Shown piece by piece: positions 1 to 6,933 of a DNA stretch of 38,695 nucleotides. The stretch's first letter is position 1. Every line of letters starts with the position of its first letter. The stretch covers positions 1 through 38,695 of the forward strand of contig JAPSJX010000014.1 in assembly GCA_031178105.1 (NCBI GenBank), in the 5' to 3' direction. The notes beneath the pieces are model-generated. The model had not been told where the DNA came from and searched no databases. It worked only from the letters and a program-made list of their open reading frames with translations. The translations under genes were made by a program, and so were the position numbers. The stretch comes from Agrococcus sp. Its GTDB lineage: Bacteria; Actinomycetota; Actinomycetes; Actinomycetales; Microbacteriaceae.

Positions 1-290
1 TTTCCATCAAGCCGCTCGAGGACCGCATCGTCATCAAGCAGGTCGAGGCAGAGACGACGACCGCGAGCGGTCTCGTCATCCCTGACACCGCCAAGGAGAA
101 GCCCCAGGAGGGCGAGGTCGTGGCGGTGGGCCCCGGTCGCATCGACGACAACGGCAACCGCGTCCCGATCGACGTCGCCGTGGGCGACAAGGTGCTGTAC
201 TCGAAGTACGGCGGCACCGAGGTCAAGTTCGGCGCCGACGAGTACCTCGTGCTCTCGGCTCGCGACGTGCTCGCCATCGTCGAGCGCTGA
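1..290 (+). CDS. groES: Co-chaperonin GroES (5' end outside window)
   Basis: This is the 3' part of a 10-kDa chaperonin gene, read in frame from base 3 to the TGA at 288-290 (95 residues). GroES caps the GroEL folding chamber in the cytoplasm. The visible protein opens with [11 protein letters not shown], the standard first beta strand. The mobile loop follows ([20 protein letters not shown]), then the VVAVGPG strand, a short roof loop and the C-terminal strands ending [12 protein letters not shown]. Only a few N-terminal residues are missing. No groEL follows; the next gene is rarD, after a terminator. Isolated groES is common in actinobacteria, where the groEL copies may lie elsewhere. The family assignment is secure. 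Confidence 0.95.
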   Translation, partial: SIKPLEDRIVIKQVEAETTTASGLVIPDTAKEKPQEGEVVAVGPGRIDDNGNRVPIDVAVGDKVLYSKYGGTEVKFGADEYLVLSARDVLAIVER

Positions 291-310
291 CGCACGACCG
301 ATCCCGTCGG

Positions 311-335
311 CGGCGCCCCCTTCGTGGGGGCGCCG
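311..335 (+). terminator. Terminator after groES
   Basis: A perfect 10-bp stem (CGGCGCCCCC / GGGGGCGCCG) with the 5-nt loop TTCGT lies 20 bases after the groES stop and is followed by the T-containing stretch TCGTCTTTCG. It fits an intrinsic terminator in a GC-rich genome. It sits between groES and the Shine-Dalgarno site of rarD. Confidence 0.75.
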
Positions 336-360
336 TCGTCTTTCGTCCCGGAGGAGAGCC

Positions 361-1275
361 ATGAGCGAGCAGCGCACGAGGTCCGGCCTCTGGTACGCCG
401 TCTTCGCGTACACGTTCTGGGGCGTCGTGCCCGTCTACCTCCAGCTCACGAAGGGCATCGACGGCTTCGAGCTGATCGGCTGGCGCGTCATCGCGTCGGT
501 CGCGGTGGCCTTCGGGCTCGTCGCGATGACGCGCGGCTGGGGGCGCCTGCGGGGCATCCTGCGCAGCCGGCGCGACACGTGGACGCTCGTGATCGCGGGC
601 CACGCCGTGCTCATCAACTGGACGGCGTTCATCGTCGGGGTGCTCTCCGACCGCGTGCTCGAGACGAGCCTCGGCTACTTCCTCAACCCGCTGGTGAGCG
701 TCGTGCTCGCCGTGCTCTTCCTCGGCGAGCGGCTCCGGCCCGTGCAGTGGGTCGCGGTCGGGCTCGGCGCCGTGGGCGTCCTCGTGATGATCATCGGCTA
801 CGGCGAGGTGCCGTGGATCGGGCTCACCGTCGCCCTGTCGTTCGGCGTCTACGGCCTCATCAAGAAGCGCGTCGGCGGTTCCGTCGATGCGCTGTCGGGC
901 TTCACGGTCGAGACCGTCGCGGCGCTGCCCGCGTCGCTCGTCATGCTCGCCGTCGCGATCGGCATCAACGGCGTCACGGTGGGTGCGAACGGCGCCGCCG
1001 GCGTCTGGGGCACGGTCGGCATCGGCCTCGTCACCGCGATCCCGCTCCTCGCGTTCGCGTCCGCCGCGCGCCGCATCTCGCTCGTCGCGCTCGCGTTCAC
1101 GCAGTACCTGGCGCCGATCATCTCGTTCCTCTTCGGCGCGTTCGTCATGCTGGAGCCCATGCCGCTCGAGCGCTGGATCGGCTTCGCGCTCGTGTGGGCG
1201 TCGCTCGCGCTCGTCTCGCTCGACCTGCTCGGCCGCCACATGCGCAGGCCGCGCGCGGAGCCGCTCGCGGCGTGA
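361..1275 (+). CDS. rarD: RarD-type EamA/DMT-family transporter
   Basis: This encodes a 304-residue integral membrane protein of the drug/metabolite transporter superfamily, RarD branch (annotated in E. coli as a chloramphenicol-sensitivity protein; the physiological substrate is not settled). About ten hydrophobic helices span the protein as two EamA repeats. RarD-like features are the early segment YTFWGVVPVYLQ, the motif LETSLGYFLNPLVSVVLAVLF in the first half, and FTQYLAPIISFLFG near residue 245 in the second. The start ATG follows a strong Shine-Dalgarno site (GGAGGAG at 350-356). The gene stands alone, and its stop lies 12 bases from that of the convergent AI-2E family gene. The family is clear; the substrate cannot be read from sequence. 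Confidence 0.88.
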   Translation: MSEQRTRSGLWYAVFAYTFWGVVPVYLQLTKGIDGFELIGWRVIASVAVAFGLVAMTRGWGRLRGILRSRRDTWTLVIAGHAVLINWTAFIVGVLSDRVLETSLGYFLNPLVSVVLAVLFLGERLRPVQWVAVGLGAVGVLVMIIGYGEVPWIGLTVALSFGVYGLIKKRVGGSVDALSGFTVETVAALPASLVMLAVAIGINGVTVGANGAAGVWGTVGIGLVTAIPLLAFASAARRISLVALAFTQYLAPIISFLFGAFVMLEPMPLERWIGFALVWASLALVSLDLLGRHMRRPRAEPLAA

Positions 1276-1287
1276 CGCGCCCGGTCG

Positions 1288-2418
1288 TCAGACCGTCTCG
1301 GGCCGCTTCTGGCGGAACATGCGCGCCGGTCGGTCCTCGCCGTCCCACACCTGCACGATCCCCCACGCGACGGCCGCGACGGGCACCGACAGCACGGCGC
1401 CGACGATGCCGCCCAGCACGGTGCCGATCGTCAGCGCGATGAGGATGACGAGCGCGTGGAGGCGCAGCGACCGGCCCATCACCACCGGCTGGAGGAAGTT
1501 GCCCTCGAGCTGGTTGACCAGGACGACCGCGCCGAGCACGACGAGCGCCACGACGGGCCCGTTCGCCACGAGGGCGACGAGCGTCGCGAGCGCGCCCGCG
1601 ATCGTGGCGCCCACGAGCGGCACGAAGGCGAGCAGGAAGACGAGCACCGCGAGCGGCAGGGCGAGCGGCACCTGCGCGAAGGCGAGCACGGCGCCGATGC
1701 CGATCGCATCGACGGCGGCGACGACCGCCGTGCCCCGCACGTAGCCGCCCAGCGTCTCGACCGTCTTCGTGCCGATGCGCTTGCCGCGCGCGTAGCGCTC
1801 GCCCTCGAACGGGCGGAGGAGGAACTCCCAGATGCGCGGCCCGTCCTTGAGGAAGAAGAAGAGGACGACCACCATGAGGGCGAACCCGGTGAGGAAGTTC
1901 GCTGCGGCGGCGGCGCCCGCCGCTGCGCCGGAGCCGAACTGCGCGCTGGTCGCGAAGTCGACGACCGCGTCGCGCGCCTGCTGGACCTGCTCGTCGGTCG
2001 GCGCGATCGGCAGGGTCGAGACCCAGTCGATGACCCGGTCGACACCCTCCGTGGCCCGGTCGACGAGCTCGCCGAGCTGCGACCGGACGGCGTTGACGAT
2101 GAGCCAGACGACGCCGCCGAGCAGGAGGACGATCGCGAGCAGCGCGACCGCGGTCGCGAGCCAGCTGGGCATGCCGCGGCCGCGCATCCACCGCAGGGCG
2201 GGCGCGAAGGCGGAGGCGAGGATGAGGGCGATCGTCACGGGGATCATGACGAGCGTGAGCTGGGTCATCGCGAAGACGACCCCCGCGACGGCGACCACGA
2301 CGATGATGCCCTGCAGCGCCCTCGTGGCGAAGCGGCCGAAGGTGTCGTTCCAGACGGCCGGCGTCCTCGGCTCCGTGACCTCGACCTCGGTCGTGCCGCT
2401 GCGCTTCGTCAGTCCCAT
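1288..2418 (-). CDS. AI-2E family transporter (PerM/YdiK/TqsA-like)
   Basis: This is a 376-residue multi-pass membrane protein of the AI-2E transporter family (PF01594). Hydrophobic segments occur at about residues 36-80, 89-109, 173-190, 232-250, 257-278, 283-300 and 325-350. A less hydrophobic region at about 110-170 is the usual soluble segment between helices 3 and 4. The family hallmark FFFLKDGPRIW is near 190, and the conserved C-terminal segment NQLEGNFLQPVVMGRSLRLH is near 303-322. Members have been linked to autoinducer-2 export or Na+/H+ exchange, so the substrate is uncertain. The ATG at 2418 is preceded by GGAGGG at about 7 nt. The gene is monocistronic, with upstream space shared with the importer lipoprotein gene. 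Confidence 0.87.
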   Translation of the reverse strand: MGLTKRSGTTEVEVTEPRTPAVWNDTFGRFATRALQGIIVVVAVAGVVFAMTQLTLVMIPVTIALILASAFAPALRWMRGRGMPSWLATAVALLAIVLLLGGVVWLIVNAVRSQLGELVDRATEGVDRVIDWVSTLPIAPTDEQVQQARDAVVDFATSAQFGSGAAAGAAAAANFLTGFALMVVVLFFFLKDGPRIWEFLLRPFEGERYARGKRIGTKTVETLGGYVRGTAVVAAVDAIGIGAVLAFAQVPLALPLAVLVFLLAFVPLVGATIAGALATLVALVANGPVVALVVLGAVVLVNQLEGNFLQPVVMGRSLRLHALVILIALTIGTVLGGIVGAVLSVPVAAVAWGIVQVWDGEDRPARMFRQKRPETV

Positions 2419-2567
2419 GCCCGTCCCTCCGCTGTGACGGCAACGGTACTCGCGGCCGCCTGCGGGTGCGCCGTGCCGGCCCTATCGCACGCTCACCGCC
2501 CGGGCGTCCGTGCATCGACTCAGGAGTCGCCCAGGAGTGGGTCGACCTGTCGCTCGTGCGCCAAGAC

Positions 2568-2585
2568 CGTTACCAGGACGTAACG
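2568..2585 (+). promoter_or_regulatory. GlnR-type operator candidate upstream of the importer lipoprotein gene
   Basis: The sequence is GTTAC-N6-GTAAC, extended by one base on each side to CGTTAC-CAGGAC-GTAACG, a perfect 6-6-6 inverted repeat. This matches the published actinobacterial GlnR consensus GTnAC-n6-GnAAC at every fixed position. Its centre (about 2576.5) lies about 52 bases upstream of the transcription start expected from the TACTGT hexamer at 2617-2622, a normal position for an activator. Nitrogen control of this importer is therefore plausible but inferred from sequence alone. Confidence 0.6.
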
Positions 2586-2591
2586 CGGATG

Positions 2592-2605
2592 GGCCGAATT
2601 CGGCC
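2592..2605. promoter_or_regulatory. 14-bp perfect palindrome over the -35 region
   Basis: GGCCGAATTCGGCC is a perfect palindrome lying between the GlnR-type box and the -10 hexamer, over the expected -35 position (about 2594-2599). No TTGACA-like -35 is visible. The position suits a repressor operator, but no known regulator could be matched to it. Confidence 0.45.
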
Positions 2606-2616
2606 ATGGGCTCGCC

Positions 2617-2622
2617 TACTGT
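2617..2622 (+). promoter_or_regulatory. -10 element of the importer lipoprotein gene
   Basis: TACTGT fits the actinobacterial TANNNT -10 consensus and lies 49 bases before the ATG, leaving room for a short leader with the Shine-Dalgarno site AGGAG at 2662-2666. The same hexamer occurs as the likely -10 of livH on the opposite strand (8427-8422). Confidence 0.5.
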
Positions 2623-2671
2623 TGTGCCAACACGCGTACCAGCGCGTCCTCCATAGGAATCTAGGAGCACA

Positions 2672-3961
2672 ATGCAGTCCTTCCTCCGCACCAAGGGGCA
2701 GCGCCCCCGTCGTGCCGCAGCGCTCGGCGCCGCAACCGCCGGCATCCTCCTGCTCGCAGCCTGCTCGGGCGGCGGCGCGCCGGCCCCGTCGGGATCCGCA
2801 GGCGGATCAGAGGCCCCGACCGAGGCCGCGACCGAGGTCGACACGTCGTTCGTCGTCGGCACGATCCTGCCGCAGACGGGCAACCTCGGCTACCTCGGCC
2901 CGCCCGAGTTCGCGGGCGTCGACCTCGCCGTAGCCGACCTCGCGGCCGCCGGCTTCGAGTTCGACGTCACGGTCGAGCACCGCGACTCCGGTGACACGAC
3001 GACCGACATCGCGACGCAGTCGGCAGGCGAGCTCATCTCCGCCGGCGCCGACATCGTCGTGGGCGCTGCTTCCTCCGGCGTGTCCTTCACGTTCATCGAC
3101 CAGCTCATCGACGCGCAGGTCGTCCAGATCTCGCCCGCCAACACCTCGCCCGACTTCTCGGACTACGAGGACGACGGGTTCTACTGGCGCACCGCCCCGT
3201 CGGATGTGCTGCAGGGCCGCGTGCTCGGCAACCTCATGACGTCGGACGGCGCCGCGAACGTCGCCTTCATCACGATCAACGACCCGTACGGCACGGGCCT
3301 CGAGGAGAACGCTCGCATGGCCGTCGAGGCAGCGGGCGGCACCGTGACAGGGAGCGTCCTGTACAACCCGGGCGACACGAACTTCACCACGCAGGTGCAG
3401 GAGATCATGGCGGGACAGCCCGACGCGATCGGCATCCTCGCCTTCGCTGAGACGGCGCAGATCGTGCCGGCGCTCGTGACGCAGGGCTTCCCCGCATCGG
3501 GCATGTACTTCGTCGACGGCAACCTCTCGAACAGCTACAACTTCCCCGAGGGCACGCTCGACGGCGCGAAGGGCACGCTCCCGGGCAACCCGGCCGACGA
3601 CACGTTCCGCGAGCGGCTGCTCGAGCAGGACCCGAACCTGCAGGACTACTCGTACGGTCCGGAGTCCTACGACGCGGTGATCCTCGCGGCGCTCGCCGCT
3701 GCGACCGGTGGCAGCGCCGATTCGGTGACGATCCGCGACAACATGCAGGCCGTCTCCACCGAGGGCACGAAGTGCACCGAGGTGGCCGAGTGCCTGCAGC
3801 TCATCGCCGACGGCGAGGACATCGACTACGACGGCCCCTCGGGCCCGATCGAGTTCGACGAGAACGGTGACCCCACCGAGGCGTACATCGGCATCTACCA
3901 GTACGGTGCCGACAACAAGTACACCTTCCTGACGTCGGAGTTCGGCTCGCTCAACGAGTGA
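2672..3961 (+). CDS. Branched-chain amino acid-type ABC transporter substrate-binding lipoprotein
   Basis: This is a 429-residue lipoprotein of the periplasmic-binding-protein type 1, LivK-like class. It captures the substrate outside the membrane and delivers it to LivHM. A basic N-terminus and a hydrophobic run (GILLLAAC) end in a lipobox with lipidated Cys31. A Ser/Gly/Ala/Glu linker follows to about residue 53. The mature domain begins VVGTILPQTGNLGYLGPPEFAG, the usual LivK opening, and holds two Rossmann-like lobes, including ADIVVGAASSGVSF and ETAQIVPALVTQGF. Amino acids, amides or urea are all possible substrates, and sequence does not decide. It is the only + strand gene of the system; livHMGF converge on it beyond two terminators. 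The promoter holds a GlnR-type box. Confidence 0.9.
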   Translation: MQSFLRTKGQRPRRAAALGAATAGILLLAACSGGGAPAPSGSAGGSEAPTEAATEVDTSFVVGTILPQTGNLGYLGPPEFAGVDLAVADLAAAGFEFDVTVEHRDSGDTTTDIATQSAGELISAGADIVVGAASSGVSFTFIDQLIDAQVVQISPANTSPDFSDYEDDGFYWRTAPSDVLQGRVLGNLMTSDGAANVAFITINDPYGTGLEENARMAVEAAGGTVTGSVLYNPGDTNFTTQVQEIMAGQPDAIGILAFAETAQIVPALVTQGFPASGMYFVDGNLSNSYNFPEGTLDGAKGTLPGNPADDTFRERLLEQDPNLQDYSYGPESYDAVILAALAAATGGSADSVTIRDNMQAVSTEGTKCTEVAECLQLIADGEDIDYDGPSGPIEFDENGDPTEAYIGIYQYGADNKYTFLTSEFGSLNE

Positions 3962-3978
3962 CCTGAGCGACGCGCACG

Positions 3979-4006
3979 AGAGGGCCCCGCTCCGGCGGGG
4001 CCCTCT
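3979..4006 (+). terminator. Terminator of the lipoprotein gene
   Basis: A perfect 12-bp stem (AGAGGGCCCCGC / GCGGGGCCCTCT) with loop TCCG begins 18 bases after the lipoprotein stop and is followed by TCGTGTG. It is a strong intrinsic terminator candidate for + strand transcription. Confidence 0.85.
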
Positions 4007-4055
4007 TCGTGTGTCCGCAGCCGGTGACCCTGGCCGCGTGCGGGGGACCGCACGA

Positions 4056-4089
4056 AAGGAGGGGCCCCGCCGCAGCGGGGCCCCTCCTT
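4056..4089 (-). terminator. Terminator of the livHMGF operon
   Basis: A perfect 15-bp stem (AAGGAGGGGCCCCGC / GCGGGGCCCCTCCTT) with a 4-nt loop ends 14 bases beyond the livF stop. On the - strand it is followed by TTCGTG. Together with the hairpin at 3979-4006 it insulates the two convergent transcription units. Confidence 0.85.
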
Positions 4090-4103
4090 CGTCCCGGGTC
4101 GGG

Positions 4104-4883
4104 TCAGACGGCCGGGTCGACCGTCGGCTGCGACGACGTGCGCGCCTTGTCCTCGACGTCGGTCGCGAGCGTGCCGAGGTAGAGCTGGATCACCTTGGGG
4201 TCGTTGAGCATCTCGCGGCCCGTGCCCGTGTAGGCGTCCGTGCCGTGGTCGAGGACGTACGCGCGGTGCGAGATCTGCAGGCAGCGGCGCGCGTTCTGCT
4301 CGACCATGACGATCGTCACGCCGTGGCTGTTGATCTCCGCGACGCGCAGGAACGTCTCGTCCTGCCGCACGGGGCTCAGGCCCGCGCTCGGCTCGTCGAG
4401 CAGGAGCACCGCGGGGTCCATCATGAGGGCGCGACCCATCGCGACCATCTGGCGCTCACCGCCCGAGAGGCTCCCGGCGCGCTGACGCCGGCGCTGCACG
4501 AGCTCGGGGAAGAGTCCGCCGACGAACTCGAACCGCTCCTTGAACAGCTTCGGCTGCTGGAAGACGCCCATCTCGAGGTTCTCCTCGATCGTGAGCGAGG
4601 GGAACACGTTGTTGTTCTGCGGCACCATGCCGACGCCCTTGCCGACGAGCCGGTCGGCCTTGAGCCCGGTGATGTCGTCGCCGTGCAGCAGCACGCTGCC
4701 CTCGCGGATGTTCACCTGGCCGAAGACGGCCTTCAGCAGCGTCGACTTGCCGGCACCGTTGGGGCCGATGATGCCGATGAGGTCGCCCTGGTTGGCGACG
4801 ATGGAGCAGCCGTTGAGGATGTTCACGCCGGGGATGTAGCCGGCCACGAGCTCGTTGACCTCGAGCACGGGGGTGGGGGTCAT
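4104..4883 (-). CDS. livF: Branched-chain amino acid-type ABC transporter ATPase LivF
   Basis: This is a 259-residue cytoplasmic ATPase that powers the importer with LivG. It has Walker A GPNGAGKS at residues 40-47, a Q-loop around MVPQNNNVFPSLT at 87-98, the signature LSGGERQ at 139-145 and Walker B LLLDEPSAGLSP at 160-171. The H-loop region here reads MVEQNAR, the usual LivF form in which the switch histidine is absent. The C-terminal VIQLYLG segment is typical of LivF, and a short polar tail follows. Its ATG overlaps the livG stop by 4 bases, so it is co-translated as the last gene of livHMGF. The distal terminator is at 4056-4089. Family assignment is firm. Confidence 0.93.
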   Translation of the reverse strand: MTPTPVLEVNELVAGYIPGVNILNGCSIVANQGDLIGIIGPNGAGKSTLLKAVFGQVNIREGSVLLHGDDITGLKADRLVGKGVGMVPQNNNVFPSLTIEENLEMGVFQQPKLFKERFEFVGGLFPELVQRRRQRAGSLSGGERQMVAMGRALMMDPAVLLLDEPSAGLSPVRQDETFLRVAEINSHGVTIVMVEQNARRCLQISHRAYVLDHGTDAYTGTGREMLNDPKVIQLYLGTLATDVEDKARTSSQPTVDPAV

Positions 4884-5923
4884 CGCTGTGCCTCCTGGTC
4901 GTCGGCGTCCGTCGCGCGTGCGGGCGGCGCATCCGTCGGCTGCGCGACGGACGCGCCGCGGCCGGTCGTGCGGCGGGCGGTCGCGTCGGGAGCGACGGTC
5001 GCGCCCGCGTCGGCGTCCTCGTGGATCTGCTCGACCTGCTGGTTCGTGAGCGTGCCGAGGTCGGTGTCGTGGTGCGCCCCGAGGTACGCGTCGACGACCG
5101 CCTTGTTCTGCATGATCGTCTCGGGCGGGCCCTCGGCGACGACCTTGCCCTCGGCCATCACGATCACCCAGTCGGAGATGTGGCGCACCATGTGCATGTC
5201 GTGCTCGACGAACAGCACGGTCATGCCGTCGTCCTTGAGCCCCCGCACGTGGTCGAGCAGCGACTGCGTGAGCGCGGGGTTCACACCGGCCATCGGCTCG
5301 TCCAGCATGACCAGCGTCGGCTCGCTCATGAGCGCCCGCGCCATCTCGAGCAGCTTGCGCTGCCCGCCGGAGAGCGATGCGGCGTAGTCCTCGCGCTTCT
5401 CGTCGAGCTTGAAGCGGGCGAGCAGGTTGTCGGCCCGCGCGGTGTTGGCCTCCTCCTGCGCCTTCCAGAGCGGCTTGACGAGCGCTGCGAACAGACCCTC
5501 ACCGCGCTGGTCGCGGGCGCCGAGCAGCATGTTCTGGAGCACCGTGAGGCGTCCGAGCGACTTCGTCAGCTGGAACGTGCGCACCATGCCGCGCCGCGCC
5601 ACCTTGTGGCTCGGCACGTGCGCGAGCGACTGGCCCTCGAACGACCAGGCGCCCTTGTTGGGGCGGTCGAAGCCGGTGAGCAGGTTGAAGAACGTCGTCT
5701 TGCCGGCGCCGTTGGGGCCGATGAGCGCGGTGATCATGCCGCGCGGGATCTCGACGTGCTCGACGTCGACGGCGGTGAGGCCGCCGAACTGGCGGATGAC
5801 GCCGTCGGCGACGACGATCGGGTCGACCTTCTTGCAGCCCGGCCCGACGGGACCGTCGACGAGCGCATGCGTGGCCGGGGGAGTGGCGGGCGACGTCGCC
5901 TGCGGCGTGGTCGTGTCAGACAT
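4880..5923 (-). CDS. livG: Branched-chain amino acid-type ABC transporter ATPase LivG
   Basis: This is a 347-residue ATPase, long for LivG (usually about 250-260). A Pro/Thr-rich extension precedes the domain (residues 1-33), and a disordered Ala/Thr/Asp-rich tail follows it (about 300-347). Walker A is GPNGAGKT at 69-76, the Q-loop is in VRTFQLTKSL, the signature LSGGQRK is at 184-190, Walker B LVMLDEPMAGVNP is at 204-216, and the switch histidine is in FVEHDMHMV. The VDAYLGAHHD element closes the core domain. The start ATG overlaps the livM stop by 8 bases, and the gene overlaps livF by 4. It pairs with LivF at the cytoplasmic face of LivHM. The role of the extra tail is unknown. Confidence 0.93.
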   Translation of the reverse strand: MSDTTTPQATSPATPPATHALVDGPVGPGCKKVDPIVVADGVIRQFGGLTAVDVEHVEIPRGMITALIGPNGAGKTTFFNLLTGFDRPNKGAWSFEGQSLAHVPSHKVARRGMVRTFQLTKSLGRLTVLQNMLLGARDQRGEGLFAALVKPLWKAQEEANTARADNLLARFKLDEKREDYAASLSGGQRKLLEMARALMSEPTLVMLDEPMAGVNPALTQSLLDHVRGLKDDGMTVLFVEHDMHMVRHISDWVIVMAEGKVVAEGPPETIMQNKAVVDAYLGAHHDTDLGTLTNQQVEQIHEDADAGATVAPDATARRTTGRGASVAQPTDAPPARATDADDQEAQR

Positions 5924-6932
5924 GGAACGACAGCTCCTTCTTGTTGCCGAGGATGCCCTGTGGTCGATAGATCACGAGCAGCATCAGTGCGACGCCGATG
6001 AGCACGAAGCGGATCTGGCCGGCCTGCGAGCCGGACATCTCGCCGAACAGGCCCATGCCGTGCAGCAGGTTGATGACGCCGCCGGTGAACGACAGCAGCA
6101 CCCAGAACAGGATGGAGCCGAGCAGCGGGCCGAACACGGTCGCGGCACCGCCGAGCAGCAGCGCGGTCCAGATGTAGAACGTCATCGTGGTCGCGAAGTT
6201 GTCGGGCTGGACGGCGCGTGGCAGCACGAACATCACCCCCGCGATCGCTCCGAGCGTGCCGCCGAGCACGAGCGCCTGCATCTTGTAGCTGTAGACGTTC
6301 TTGCCCAGCGAGCGCACGGCGTCCTCATCCTCGCGGATGCCCTTGAGCACGCGGCCCCACGGGCTGCGCATGAGGAGCCACACGAGGACGAGGGCGACGA
6401 TCACGAGCGACCACGCGATGATGCGCACCCAGGTGTCGTATGCCGTGGCGGTCCACGGCCCGAACCCGTAGGTGGTGCCCGTGAGCGGGTTCATGGCGTC
6501 GAAGTCGCCCTTGTAGTCCTGACCGCGCAGTCCCTGCGAGCCGCCGGTGACGGCGGTGAGGTCCTGCGTGCGGACCGTGAAGCGGATGATCTCGGCAGCC
6601 GCGATCGTGACGATCGCGAGGTAGTCGCCGCGCAGCCGCAGCGTCGGGATGCCGAGGATGAGCGCGAAGGCGACCGCAGCCACGATCGCGACGAGCACCG
6701 CCGCGATGAACGACAGCCACGCGGGCCAGCCGAGCGTCGCCGTGGGGTCGGCCATCATCGTGAAGATCGCGAACGCGTACGCGCCGATCGCCATGAAGCC
6801 GGCCTGGCCGAAGTTCAGCAGCCCCGAGTAGCCGAAGTGGACGTTGAGGCCGATGGTCGCGAGCGCGAACGCCGCGGTCGTCGGAGAGAGGATCTCGCCT
6901 GCGGCGGTGTTGAGGATGGTGAGGAAGTCCAT
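5916..6932 (-). CDS. livM: Branched-chain amino acid-type ABC transporter permease LivM
   Basis: This is a 338-residue membrane permease of the LivM class, one half of the translocation channel. About eight to ten hydrophobic helices are visible. Conserved LivM elements are LNVHFGYSGLLNFGQAGFMAIGAYA at about 28-52, IPTLRLRGDYLAIVTIAAAEIIRF (the segment contacting the ATPase) near 95-118, and SPWGRVLKGIREDEDAVRSLGKNV, the coupling region, near 190-213. The C-terminus YRPQGILGNKKEL is typical. The ATG follows the livH stop by one base and the gene overlaps livG, giving tight coupling in the - strand operon. Confidence 0.93.
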   Translation of the reverse strand: MDFLTILNTAAGEILSPTTAAFALATIGLNVHFGYSGLLNFGQAGFMAIGAYAFAIFTMMADPTATLGWPAWLSFIAAVLVAIVAAVAFALILGIPTLRLRGDYLAIVTIAAAEIIRFTVRTQDLTAVTGGSQGLRGQDYKGDFDAMNPLTGTTYGFGPWTATAYDTWVRIIAWSLVIVALVLVWLLMRSPWGRVLKGIREDEDAVRSLGKNVYSYKMQALVLGGTLGAIAGVMFVLPRAVQPDNFATTMTFYIWTALLLGGAATVFGPLLGSILFWVLLSFTGGVINLLHGMGLFGEMSGSQAGQIRFVLIGVALMLLVIYRPQGILGNKKELSFHV

Positions 6933-6933
6933 G

